Below are positions 6,478-14,614 of a stretch of DNA of 14,733 nt, piece after piece. The stretch spans positions 1-14,733 of the forward strand of contig CAJUQH010000027.1 in assembly GCA_910588095.1 (NCBI GenBank), in the 5' to 3' direction. The DNA comes from an uncultured Eggerthellaceae bacterium (GTDB lineage: Bacteria; Actinomycetota; Coriobacteriia; Coriobacteriales; Eggerthellaceae). Position 1 is the first letter of the stretch; every line of letters starts with the position of its first letter. The position numbers and the translations under genes are program-made. The notes beneath the pieces were generated by a model that saw only the letters and a list, made by a program, of their open reading frames with translations, was not told the origin of the DNA and ran no database searches.

Positions 6478-7092
6478 ATGCCGTCCATCAACTTCCACAA
6501 CGCCAAGTTCTGCGCCGCCTATGGCACGGCTGCCCAGCTGCCCGCCAGCAGCGCGCCCGAGGTGTCGTTCTCGGGGCGATCGAACGTGGGCAAGTCATCG
6601 CTGCTGAACAAGCTCATGTTCCGGAAGGGGCTGGCAAAGGTGTCGTCGACGCCGGGCAAGACGGCCACCATCAACTTCTACGATGTGGATGGCGTCGACT
6701 TCGTCGACCTGCCCGGGTACGGCTACGCCAAGGTGTCCAAGAGCGAGCTTTCGCGCTGGTCGGACCTCATCGAGGGGTACTTCAACCAACAGCGCGCGTT
6801 CGCGCTGGCCGTGCAGCTCGTCGACCTGCGTCACGAGCCATCGAAGCTCGACCGCCACATGGTGGGCTTCCTGCAGGAGGCGGGGCTGCCCTTCGCCATC
6901 GCGCTGACCAAGGCTGACAAGATGTCCAAGCAGCAAGCGGCCAAGCAGCGGGCAGCCATCGTGCGCTCGCTCGAACTGCCGGGCGATGTGCCGGTGGTGC
7001 TCACCTCGTCGGAGAAGGGCACCGGCATCGACGACCTGCGCACGCTCATCAGCAGCGCCGTCGACGGATTCGAAGCGCTGCTAGAGAACTAG
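6478..7092 (+). CDS. ysxC: Ribosome biogenesis GTP-binding protein EngB/YsxC
   Basis: EngB is a cytoplasmic GTPase that assists assembly of the large ribosomal subunit. All GTPase motifs are in order: G1 GRSNVGKSS at residues 33-41, the G2 threonine region STPGKT at 57-62, G3 DLPG at 77-80, G4 TKAD at 144-147, and G5 TSSEKGTG at 176-183. The length of 204 residues is typical. The ATG at 6478 follows GAGG with seven bases between. Longer in-frame starts upstream would run across the divergent zinc-ribbon gene and add no family sequence. Its stop codon overlaps the stop of cysE on the other strand by four bases. Confidence 0.95.
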   Translation: MPSINFHNAKFCAAYGTAAQLPASSAPEVSFSGRSNVGKSSLLNKLMFRKGLAKVSSTPGKTATINFYDVDGVDFVDLPGYGYAKVSKSELSRWSDLIEGYFNQQRAFALAVQLVDLRHEPSKLDRHMVGFLQEAGLPFAIALTKADKMSKQQAAKQRAAIVRSLELPGDVPVVLTSSEKGTGIDDLRTLISSAVDGFEALLEN

Positions 7093-8015
7093 TCACGTTC
7101 GCCTGGCTGCCTGACTGTTATCTCCTGCGCCTTCACCGACACGCGCGAATGCGGCGGCACGCTAGACGTGACGAACGTCGAGCCGGCGATGCAGGAGCCT
7201 TCGCCGATGACCGTCTCGCCACCCAGCACGCTGGCGTTGGAGTAGATGGTCACGTTGTCCTCGATGGTGGGGTGGCGCCTCACGCCGCTCAGGCGCTGGC
7301 CGCCGCGGGTCGACAGCGCGCCCAGCGTGACGCCCTGGTACAGCTTCACGTGGTCGCCGATGATGGTCGTCTCGCCGATGACCACGCCGGTGCCGTGGTC
7401 GATGCAGAAGTACTCGCCGACAGTCGCCCCCGGCGCGATGTCGATGCCCGTGCCCGAATGCGCCAGCTCGCTCATGATGCGCGGGATGACCGGCACGCCT
7501 TCCTTGTGTAGCACGTGGGCCACGCGATGCACGTAGATGGCGTACAGCCCCGGGTACGAGAAGATGATCTCTTCCTTGGATCCCGCCGCCGGGTCGCCGT
7601 CGTAGATGGCCTGCACGTCGGTGAGCAGCACGCGCTGGATGTTCGGCAGCTCGTCGAAGAACCGCGTGCATATCTCGGCCGTGCGCTCGCGGATGGCCTC
7701 CGACGTGCAATCGCACCCGTCGCCGTCCTGGTCGTGGTCTTCGCTCATGTAGGTCAGCGCGAGGATGATCTGCTCGCGCAGCACCCGCTCCACCTCGATG
7801 AGCGTCTGGCCGATGAAGTACGAGGGGCTGGTCTGGGCCGACAGCATCTCCTCGCCGAAATACCCCGGGAAGATGACGCGCCGCAGCGTCTTCAGCACGC
7901 CTTTGATGGCTGCGCGGTTGGGGAAGGCGCGCCCAGGCTTGGTGAAGAATATCTCGTCCGCCTCGTAGTTCTTCTCGATGCCTTGGACGATGCGCTCTAA
8001 GTTGTCGCCGAACAT
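7089..8015 (-). CDS. cysE: Serine O-acetyltransferase (EpsC type)
   Basis: The enzyme acetylates L-serine with acetyl-CoA, the first step of cysteine synthesis. The 308-residue protein has an alpha-helical N-terminal half and a left-handed beta-helix of hexapeptide repeats from about residue 190. SELAHSGTGIDI leads into the active site; Asp192 and His207 (in IDHGTG, 205-210) align with the catalytic Asp and His of E. coli CysE. Other family blocks are DPAAGSKEEIIFSYPGLYAI at 141-160 and VKLYQGVTLGALS at 223-235. The widely seen DIHPGA is DIAPGA here, a minor variation. Residues 92-103 form an Asp/Cys-rich insert (EDHDQDGDGCDC). AAGGGG precedes the ATG by five bases. The gene has its own -10 box at 8052-8057 and ends at a CTAG shared with engB. 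Confidence 0.95.
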   Translation of the reverse strand: MFGDNLERIVQGIEKNYEADEIFFTKPGRAFPNRAAIKGVLKTLRRVIFPGYFGEEMLSAQTSPSYFIGQTLIEVERVLREQIILALTYMSEDHDQDGDGCDCTSEAIRERTAEICTRFFDELPNIQRVLLTDVQAIYDGDPAAGSKEEIIFSYPGLYAIYVHRVAHVLHKEGVPVIPRIMSELAHSGTGIDIAPGATVGEYFCIDHGTGVVIGETTIIGDHVKLYQGVTLGALSTRGGQRLSGVRRHPTIEDNVTIYSNASVLGGETVIGEGSCIAGSTFVTSSVPPHSRVSVKAQEITVRQPGERD

Positions 8016-8051
8016 GAGTGCCCCTTCGGTCGCGTTGCGTGTGTTGGGCTT

Positions 8052-8057
8052 ATTATA
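8052..8057 (-). promoter_or_regulatory. -10 box of the cysE promoter
   Basis: A perfect TATAAT on the minus strand lies in the 48-base gap after the upstream membrane-protein gene, 36 bases before the cysE ATG. The -35 region would fall inside the end of that gene and is not close to consensus. As for leuS, the Shine-Dalgarno sits in the identical 10-mer CGACCGAAGG. Confidence 0.55.
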
Positions 8058-8063
8058 GGCAAC

Positions 8064-9005
8064 TTACCGGGTGGAAGTGCTCACGGGCAACTGAATGAGC
8101 GTGAGCAGGCAGTCCTTCGTTCGCGCCAGCACCTCTCGCACGCTGTAGCCCACCTGGTCGTCGTAGTCGCCCTTGTCGGCCGCCACGCCGCCGGCTTCCA
8201 TGCCCAGCCCATCGGCTATCATGAGCGCGCGGTACAGGTGGTACGCCTGGGTGACCACGACGATGCGGTTGGCGCCAAATGCGTTCTTCGCGCGATAGAT
8301 GGAAGCGTAGGTGTCGGTGCCCAAGCGGTCCACCACTATCTTGTCCTCGGGAACCCCCAGCTCGACCAGGTAATCGCGCATGGCATCAGACTCGTTGTAG
8401 TGCGAATCGGCATTGTCGCCGCTCACGATGACCTCGCGCGCCGCGCCCGCCTTGTACAGGTCGGCCGCCACTTCCAGGCGGTCGGCCAGGATGTCCGATG
8501 GCGTGCCATCTGCGTAGACGGAAGCGCCCAGCACCACCACGGCGTCGGTTTCCTGCTGGTAGAATGCCGAAACACGATGCACGTCGTTGCGGGTGCTCGT
8601 GACCGTGTACACGTTGGTGCCCACTATCACCAGCACGGCCACCACGATGATGCCCAAGATGATGAGGAACGCCTTGAGCGCGCCATGGCCTGAGCTGTCG
8701 TCGGGGTCAGGCGAGCCGCCATCGAGCGGCGGGTACGTGGGCGGCGCACCATAGCCCTGACTGTCGGCATAGCCTATGGATGCGCTCGTGCCATACGCCG
8801 TTGCACCCGCGTAGCCGGGGTCGTCGGCATAACGCGGCTGCTCGGGGTAGAAGACCGATTCCGGGTAGTACGGGTCACCGTACGGGCCCGCCCCATACGA
8901 CGCGCCCGGAACGCCCTCGTCCAACCCCGCTGACCAGGCCAGCGAAGGGTCGATGGAGGGGTAGCCCATGGGCACCTCGATGGGGTTTTGCCGCTTCTTC
9001 TTCAT
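8064..9005 (-). CDS. Membrane-anchored DUF218 (SanA/YdcF-like) protein
   Basis: This 313-residue protein has three parts. Residues 1-107 are a disordered, presumably cytoplasmic tail rich in Tyr, Pro, Gly and Asp. Residues 109-133 are one transmembrane helix (AFLIILGIIVVAVLVIVG). Residues 153-290 form a DUF218 domain outside the membrane, with DAVVVLGASV at 154-163, the Asp-Arg pair at 175-176, SGDN at 195-198, YNE at 203-205 and QAYH at 253-256. These blocks match the SanA branch, linked in enterobacteria to envelope integrity, but the biochemical activity is unsettled. I start it at the ATG at 9005 (MKKKRQN); an ATG at 9035 would add ten residues, and neither has a good Shine-Dalgarno. It lies upstream of cysE on the same strand, but cysE has its own promoter. 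Confidence 0.85.
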   Translation of the reverse strand: MKKKRQNPIEVPMGYPSIDPSLAWSAGLDEGVPGASYGAGPYGDPYYPESVFYPEQPRYADDPGYAGATAYGTSASIGYADSQGYGAPPTYPPLDGGSPDPDDSSGHGALKAFLIILGIIVVAVLVIVGTNVYTVTSTRNDVHRVSAFYQQETDAVVVLGASVYADGTPSDILADRLEVAADLYKAGAAREVIVSGDNADSHYNESDAMRDYLVELGVPEDKIVVDRLGTDTYASIYRAKNAFGANRIVVVTQAYHLYRALMIADGLGMEAGGVAADKGDYDDQVGYSVREVLARTKDCLLTLIQLPVSTSTR

Positions 9006-9139
9006 AACGGAATATCTTAACAGGACAGCGCCCATGCTTGCGCTGCCAGCGGCCTCACCTCACAGGAAACCCGCGACGGATTATTTTGCGCGGTGACGGA
9101 CGTAGGTCTTTGTGCGTTGGGCTCTCGTTGCGGCCCCCC

Positions 9140-9277
9140 GCAATGGTGGGGCTTGGGAGGCATGCCGTGCTCAGACAGGCTTCGCCGGTTAGCTGCGCCA
9201 GCTGGCGCCTTGCGTCCCCGATGGCTGCAGAGCTCCGCGCGGCACGCCTCCCAAGCCCCTTATCTGTCTTCCATTGC
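9140..9277. repeat. Long imperfect inverted repeat with a central palindrome
   Basis: A 23-base arm at 9148-9170 pairs with 9237-9259 with only two mismatched positions. The outer arms GCAATGG (9140-9146) and CCATTGC (9271-9277) extend it. The 66-base interior holds the perfect 14-bp palindrome GCGCCAGCTGGCGC (9195-9208), centred within two bases of the whole element, and a small GGCTTCGCC hairpin (9178-9186). It fills most of the gap between the giant gene's stop (9312) and the DUF218 gene. No T run follows either arm, so a standard terminator is unlikely. A structured RNA, a small non-autonomous mobile element or a cruciform-forming site are all possible; it lacks the conserved SRP RNA core. 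Confidence 0.7.
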
Positions 9278-9311
9278 TTTAAACTCCCCGCAAACCGAAG
9301 GTGCTCACACC

Positions 9312-12300
9312 CTAGAAGCAGAAGCACGGAACGATGCCATTCTGGCTATTCGCTGCCAAATTCGCGACGCTTCCGTCGTTGCATATCCCTGAGTTGCTCA
9401 CACGTGCAAAGTCTGTGCTCTTTGTCTTCGACGCAGAACGCAGCCACCAGTATATATAAGCACTGCCATAGCTCTTCAAAGCATTGGTGTTTTCCGTAGA
9501 TTGACCCCCTTTTGCGAAGTTCGCATACTGGAACGAATTCGAAGCAGTTTCATTGCCGTTCCAGTACGCATAGGAGATGCCGTAGACCTCAAAATAGCTC
9601 GGAACGAACAGTTTTGCGTCATTCGTGGCCTGAAGCGAAGACGAGCCGTACTGCTGTTGGCGCTTCGCTGCTACGACAATCCCCTCCGACACACTAGCTC
9701 CCAAATAGCTCACGAATGTGCCATTTAGGTATTTCTTCAAATCAGATGAGTTCCATCCTCCGCTATTAGTCGCCGTGCTCCTCATCCTGCAATCATTCGT
9801 CCCCTGGAGGTACGCATCCTTGAAGCCGAACGTCAGCCCTGCCTTGCCGCCGGATGCCTTGGTGTCCTGGGCGATGCCGAGCACGTCGACCTTGTGGGTG
9901 GAGGCGGCGCCGTCGGGCTGGTCGTAGACCTTGATGGAGAAGACCGGGTCGGCATCGGGGGACTGCTGCTTCAGGTAACGGTCGTACTGGCGGAAGGCCG
10001 GGACGTCGGCGGTGGCGCCGTAGGCCGAGATGGCCTCTGCGGCCTGCTTGATCTCGTAGGCGGAGTAGGTGGCGACGTCATCGGTCGCCCAGAAGTCGTA
10101 CTGGGCGGAGGCGTCCAAGGTCCACACGATGTCCGCCACCGAGTACTCGGTGGCCTCCTCGGCGAAGTCGACGTCGTTGGCGCCGCCGAGCTTGAGCGCG
10201 AGCGTCCCTGAGGCGCGCCCGGGCTCTCTCGCCGAAGGCGAGGCGTCGAGGGAAGCCAGTGACGAGAAGCCTTGCGAGCCCCCTGCGCCTATGAGCGCCT
10301 TGAGCCCGGCGGTCTCGCTCGCGCCGCCATCCAGCGAAAGGGCGAAGCCCGTCCCCTCGTCCAGGCCGTTCGGGAACAGCTTCTCGGCCGCCGGCGTGCC
10401 ATCAGCCGCATCGTTGGCCGTGAAGGTGGCGGAGAGCTTCGTGGGAACGGGGGTGTAGCTCTCGAATGAGAGCTCGTGGGCATCTTCCATGCCCGCCCGC
10501 GTGCTCGCAGAGGGCCCGAGCGCCATGACCTCGCCGCAGTCTATGGCATACCAGAGGTTGCCCGATCCCACCGGCATGTCCATGGACAGCATCAGCCCTG
10601 ACACCTCGGCATAGACCGGCCCCTTGAGCCCGGCTTCGATGTCGGGCAGGACGCTCGCTTCGAAGGCGAGCCCCTCAGAGCCGCAGGGGCCCGACACGGC
10701 TACGTGGCCGAGCTCAGCGCCAGAGGCGCCGGTGTCGTATCTCCAGGTGACCTTGGAGTAGCCGTACCTCGTGACCGCAGGGGCCGTGACGCGCCCGCTC
10801 GAGTCAGCCAGCACGTCGTAGGAAACGTATCCCGACCCATCGGCCTTGGGCACCTGGAAGCGCACTGCCGCCTGCGGGGACGCAAGGTCGCCTGGCCCCA
10901 CCAGCTCGCGATTGTAGCTCGCAAGCCAGTAATCCTTGGCCGTGCCACTCGCACCGGAAGGCAGCAAGTCGGCAAGGTTGCCAGCATAGAGCGTCCTTAC
11001 CGGCTTAGCCGGAAGGATGCCGCCCCCTGCGCGCTGCTTGTACCACTCCACGTATTCCCTTGGGTAGCTCGCTACGTCTTGAGTGGCGTCAAACCTGAAC
11101 ATCGAGTTGTCGCTGCTTATACCATAGAGCTTGAGGCTCTCTGGCAACGAGGAGAGCTCTGGGCAATTCTTGAAGATGCCACTTCCCACGATGACCGAAG
11201 AAGGAATGCTGAACCCTTCGGGGAGCATCGAGAGCGGGGCTCCCTGGAACAAGCAGCGGGACACAAAAACGCCATTTGGGATCGTGAATCCTTCAGGCAG
11301 CTCCTTGAGCGCCGTGCTGCCCAAGAGCCCATTCCAGTTCCCGCAAGACTCTGGCATCTGGAAGGTGCCGTAAGCTCCCTCTAGGGTCTCGAGGCCCCAC
11401 GAGCCCCAGAACAGCCCGGCGCAGACTATCCCATCGGGGATGCGCAGCCCCGATATGTCTTTTAGGTTGGGCATCCAGGTGAACCACCAGCTCATTCCTT
11501 CGTTTCTGGCTTCACGGCAGTCGCTTGAGCTCGCATTCGCGCGAACGTGCTCATAGGTGTACGTCGCGGACTGCTCCACCTCGAACGATTCGCTTATGAC
11601 GATGCTGCGAACCTGGTCACGCACTGCTCCCCATGCCTCTTTCCTATCAGGGTTGTTGTACCACCAATCAGGGAAGTTGCGCTGGGCGATGACCGCGGTC
11701 TCGCCGTTCTCGCTATCGCACTGGATGTAGAGCCGGCCGTTGTTGTCCAATGTCCACCAAGCCTGCGGGAGCGTGGACCCGGCGGCTCCGCTACCGTCCT
11801 TCACGGTGTACAGGTAGTTCTTCTTCGGCAGCTCGGCCCAATGGGCCACCGCCACCTTGTCGCCGGTCGTGCCCGCAGGGATGACCGCCTGCTTCTGCGG
11901 CGTGTCGCCGGTGATGCCCTCGATGGTCCAGCCCAGGAACTCGTAGCCTTCCCTCACCGGCACCGCGTCGATGATGACCTTCTCGCCTGAATGGAAGGTC
12001 GGCTGCAAGAAGAACTCCGGATCGACGCTCACCTCAAGCGAATCCGATATCTCGGTACCGGCATCTACGCCATCCAGATACGTGATTGCATAGCCATCAT
12101 AGCCTGCGTAAACAGTAGCTGTTCGGTTATCAGAAAAATGAAGCTGCTCGCTTGCAGCAATATCCGTCCTGAATCTATGCTCCTTGCCTTCCGCATCCCT
12201 ATAGAACCATCCGCAAAAATCCACTAGGCTATCCGCCGGTATCTCAGGCATCACCTCGATGCGCTCACCCTCGCCGACGTTCACGCAATATGCCTCTTTA

Positions 12301-14480
12301 GACGAGCTTCCTGGCGGCAGGACTTCGAAGTAAATACCATAACGGTTATTTGCCGCCAAATCATCCGGCCCCATCAACGTTCGATGCCATTCCGATGACC
12401 ATATATATCGCGCGTAATCAGCTGTTCCCGTAGGCCCTGGATAAAGGTTCGACAGTTCCGTGTTCGCGAAAGTGAATACGGTGTTCGGCACTACCTCAGA
12501 GAACCCGTCCCCTATCACGCTTCCTGGCTTCTTGCCTCGAGTGCCAAAAAGGGACTGGAACGAAAGGCTCGTCCCTGCTGGCAAAGACGAGTGGCCTGAG
12601 AGAACAAGGCTTGATGGCAAGCCTGTCAAAGAAAAGGTGAATGCGAAAGCGAAATTCGTGTTAGTGCAGCCTGCGGGGATGCTAAGACCATCAGGCAGAT
12701 AGCGCAACGATATGCACTGCAAAAAGAGCGACTGCATCACCTTCGTGCTTTCCGGGATGCGGAACTGTGGCGAGATCGTCGCCAACGAACGGTCATAGCC
12801 GAATACCCCATGGATATTCCAGATCTCGTCATCGGCCTTAAGGGCAAACGACCCGTATCTACCACTCATGCTCGGCAAGGATTTGCAACAAAAAAAGAGC
12901 CCGTTGATGTTCCGAACGCCTTCAGGAATGAAAACCCCAGAGATGTCCACCAAGTTGGGCATGTAAGAAAACCAATGGGCCATCCCCGTATATATTTCGG
13001 GGCCTTGAACCGTCGAGGCGGTGGTGGTCTCCTGCACAAGTACCGTTTGATCCATCTTTATTCGCTCGACAGCCGCCCTCACAGATGCATTGCCCCAAGC
13101 GCCGCTTTGAGAGGGAGAGTCCAGGATGCTGCTCGATGGTCGCCGCCAATCCGTATTGCTGCGAGCAATAGTGGCTCCACCTTCGCAATGGATGCGCAAA
13201 GTACCGCGCGTGCTTGCTGCCTCGGCGACGGTCACCTCCCACCAGGCGCTCCCTCCTGTGGTCGACGTCAGTATGCCGCTTTGTCCGCCAGCAGAGGACT
13301 TGCCACCATAGAGCACATAGGGCTCTCCCTCATCAATGGCTTCTTGGTTGTCGGTCATGTGGGTTGCAGCGTAGGATTCAGACTCCGAAAGGGCAACGTC
13401 TTCCGAGATGACGGAGGAAGCGAGGGTGCCTGGGGCGGAGCCTTCGGCTTCGCCAAGGTCGGTGGTGGTTTCATCGCCTTTGCTCGAGGCAACGTGCGTA
13501 AAGCCGGCGGATTCCCATACAGAAGGATCGGCGCCATCAGGCAGCGTGACCGCGATGCTGGCCTTGTCTATCTGGATGGAGCTCAAGGCGCTGTTGGCCA
13601 CCGCCACCAGGCCGGTTATCCGGGCCGTGTCGGATTGCGCGACAAGCGGCGTGGCCTCCTCTATCTCGCCGAAAGCAGAAGGAGCGATGCTCTCCACATT
13701 GCCCTGCACCTCGATGGATTCCAGCTCGGTGCAGCCGCTGAAGGCGCTCGCGCCGATGGCGGAGCACTCCGGCGGAAGCGTGACCGAACGCGCGCCCGCC
13801 GGCACGCGCACGAGGGTGGCAAGGTCAGAAGTGTATATCGAACCGTTCCACGAGGTAAGGCCTGGGCAGCCCGCATCCGCATCCAGGGAGGTGATGCGGG
13901 TGCAATGCGAAAACGCCCGCGGATCCAGATCCTGGATGGTCGAAGCGATGCGGAGCTGCCCCACCCTGCCCTCGGGAACGAGCAGGATGCTCGTCGGGGC
14001 TTTGTCGGCAAGGTAGCCGTCGAACGCAGAGAAGGAGGGGTTGTCGTCCGCGACCGTGACCTCGGCAAGCGTGTCGCAGCCGAGGGCCGCCGCGGTATCA
14101 ACTGTTTCCACGGAAGCAGGGATGGAAAGCGCCGCTGCCCCGCAGCCATCGAGAGCCAGAGGCGCGATGCGCACGAGGGAATAGTCAGTGCCGCCGTAGC
14201 TGACGACAGCAGGAAGGGTCAGGGGCGCACCGTTAGCTTCGCCGTCAGATTCGAGCTGGATGCCATCAGGTTCGCCATCAGCCTCCGGCTCAGCCCCTTC
14301 CGCGCCAGAGCCCTCACCTTCCGCTTCGACCCCTTCCGCGCCCTCAAGCGGGGCAACGGCCACCAGGGCCACGCGCCCCTCGCCGTCGATCGCATAGGTG
14401 AGCCCGTCGACCGTGAACGACCCGATGACCACCTCCGCCTCAGCTTCGAGAGCAGAAAGCGGCACATCGGCACGAACCAC
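9312..14480 (-). CDS. Giant BspA-like leucine-rich-repeat extracellular protein
   Basis: The frame encodes at least 1722 residues. Residues 108-275 carry BspA-type leucine-rich repeats (for example CSAIGASAFSGCTELESI at 239-256). Residues 391-720 and 889-1210 are two diverged copies of a module with AWW, WFxxMPNLxDISG and GPxDLA signatures. Between them, at about 740-885, are InlB-like repeats with CGWFYRDAEGK and FLGWTIEG. Residues 1280-1515 are an unrecognised acidic region, and 1515-1722 resemble the DUF6273 family (WWLRSAS at 1678, ending PCFCF). Adhesion to host or mucus is likely by family. There is no LPXTG motif or C-terminal helix. The GTG at 14480 is only the first possible start: it has no ribosome site or signal peptide, and the frame stays open to 14654. 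The true start probably lies beyond a nine-G run that breaks the frame. Base composition varies sharply along the gene. Confidence 0.8.
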   Translation of the reverse strand: MVRADVPLSALEAEAEVVIGSFTVDGLTYAIDGEGRVALVAVAPLEGAEGVEAEGEGSGAEGAEPEADGEPDGIQLESDGEANGAPLTLPAVVSYGGTDYSLVRIAPLALDGCGAAALSIPASVETVDTAAALGCDTLAEVTVADDNPSFSAFDGYLADKAPTSILLVPEGRVGQLRIASTIQDLDPRAFSHCTRITSLDADAGCPGLTSWNGSIYTSDLATLVRVPAGARSVTLPPECSAIGASAFSGCTELESIEVQGNVESIAPSAFGEIEEATPLVAQSDTARITGLVAVANSALSSIQIDKASIAVTLPDGADPSVWESAGFTHVASSKGDETTTDLGEAEGSAPGTLASSVISEDVALSESESYAATHMTDNQEAIDEGEPYVLYGGKSSAGGQSGILTSTTGGSAWWEVTVAEAASTRGTLRIHCEGGATIARSNTDWRRPSSSILDSPSQSGAWGNASVRAAVERIKMDQTVLVQETTTASTVQGPEIYTGMAHWFSYMPNLVDISGVFIPEGVRNINGLFFCCKSLPSMSGRYGSFALKADDEIWNIHGVFGYDRSLATISPQFRIPESTKVMQSLFLQCISLRYLPDGLSIPAGCTNTNFAFAFTFSLTGLPSSLVLSGHSSLPAGTSLSFQSLFGTRGKKPGSVIGDGFSEVVPNTVFTFANTELSNLYPGPTGTADYARYIWSSEWHRTLMGPDDLAANNRYGIYFEVLPPGSSSKEAYCVNVGEGERIEVMPEIPADSLVDFCGWFYRDAEGKEHRFRTDIAASEQLHFSDNRTATVYAGYDGYAITYLDGVDAGTEISDSLEVSVDPEFFLQPTFHSGEKVIIDAVPVREGYEFLGWTIEGITGDTPQKQAVIPAGTTGDKVAVAHWAELPKKNYLYTVKDGSGAAGSTLPQAWWTLDNNGRLYIQCDSENGETAVIAQRNFPDWWYNNPDRKEAWGAVRDQVRSIVISESFEVEQSATYTYEHVRANASSSDCREARNEGMSWWFTWMPNLKDISGLRIPDGIVCAGLFWGSWGLETLEGAYGTFQMPESCGNWNGLLGSTALKELPEGFTIPNGVFVSRCLFQGAPLSMLPEGFSIPSSVIVGSGIFKNCPELSSLPESLKLYGISSDNSMFRFDATQDVASYPREYVEWYKQRAGGGILPAKPVRTLYAGNLADLLPSGASGTAKDYWLASYNRELVGPGDLASPQAAVRFQVPKADGSGYVSYDVLADSSGRVTAPAVTRYGYSKVTWRYDTGASGAELGHVAVSGPCGSEGLAFEASVLPDIEAGLKGPVYAEVSGLMLSMDMPVGSGNLWYAIDCGEVMALGPSASTRAGMEDAHELSFESYTPVPTKLSATFTANDAADGTPAAEKLFPNGLDEGTGFALSLDGGASETAGLKALIGAGGSQGFSSLASLDASPSAREPGRASGTLALKLGGANDVDFAEEATEYSVADIVWTLDASAQYDFWATDDVATYSAYEIKQAAEAISAYGATADVPAFRQYDRYLKQQSPDADPVFSIKVYDQPDGAASTHKVDVLGIAQDTKASGGKAGLTFGFKDAYLQGTNDCRMRSTATNSGGWNSSDLKKYLNGTFVSYLGASVSEGIVVAAKRQQQYGSSSLQATNDAKLFVPSYFEVYGISYAYWNGNETASNSFQYANFAKGGQSTENTNALKSYGSAYIYWWLRSASKTKSTDFARVSNSGICNDGSVANLAANSQNGIVPCFCF
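10851..13310 (-). repeat. Two diverged copies of a ~330-residue protein module
   Basis: Copy 1 (12321-13310, residues 391-720) and copy 2 (10851-11816, residues 889-1210) share ordered landmarks: SAWWEV and QAWWTL; LRIHCEGGATIA and LYIQCDSENGETAVIA; WFSYMPNLVDISG and WFTWMPNLKDISG; YGSF and YGTF; YLPDGLSIP and MLPEGFSIP; LMGPDDLA and LVGPGDLA. Identity is scattered, so the duplication is old. InlB-like repeats lie between the copies. Confidence 0.65.
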
Positions 14481-14614
14481 CGATGCCTGGATGCCACCGG
14501 CAAGAGCAGCCGCCAGCGGCGCGCTCGGCGCGCCTGCGGGGCTTTCCGCCGCAGAGTCAGCTTTTTCAGAGGATTGAGCCGAATCGGCAGCTTGCGCGGC
14601 CGTTTCAGAGGCAG

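Noticed and set aside
9140..9277. SRP RNA or 6S RNA
   Set aside because: The conserved SRP core (AGGxCCGGAAGG-type loop) is absent and the layout does not fit 6S RNA. It is kept only as an unassigned inverted repeat.
9036..9311. Template repeat of a diversity-generating retroelement
   Set aside because: No near-copy of the 3' end of the giant gene is visible here or elsewhere in the window, and no reverse transcriptase is present.
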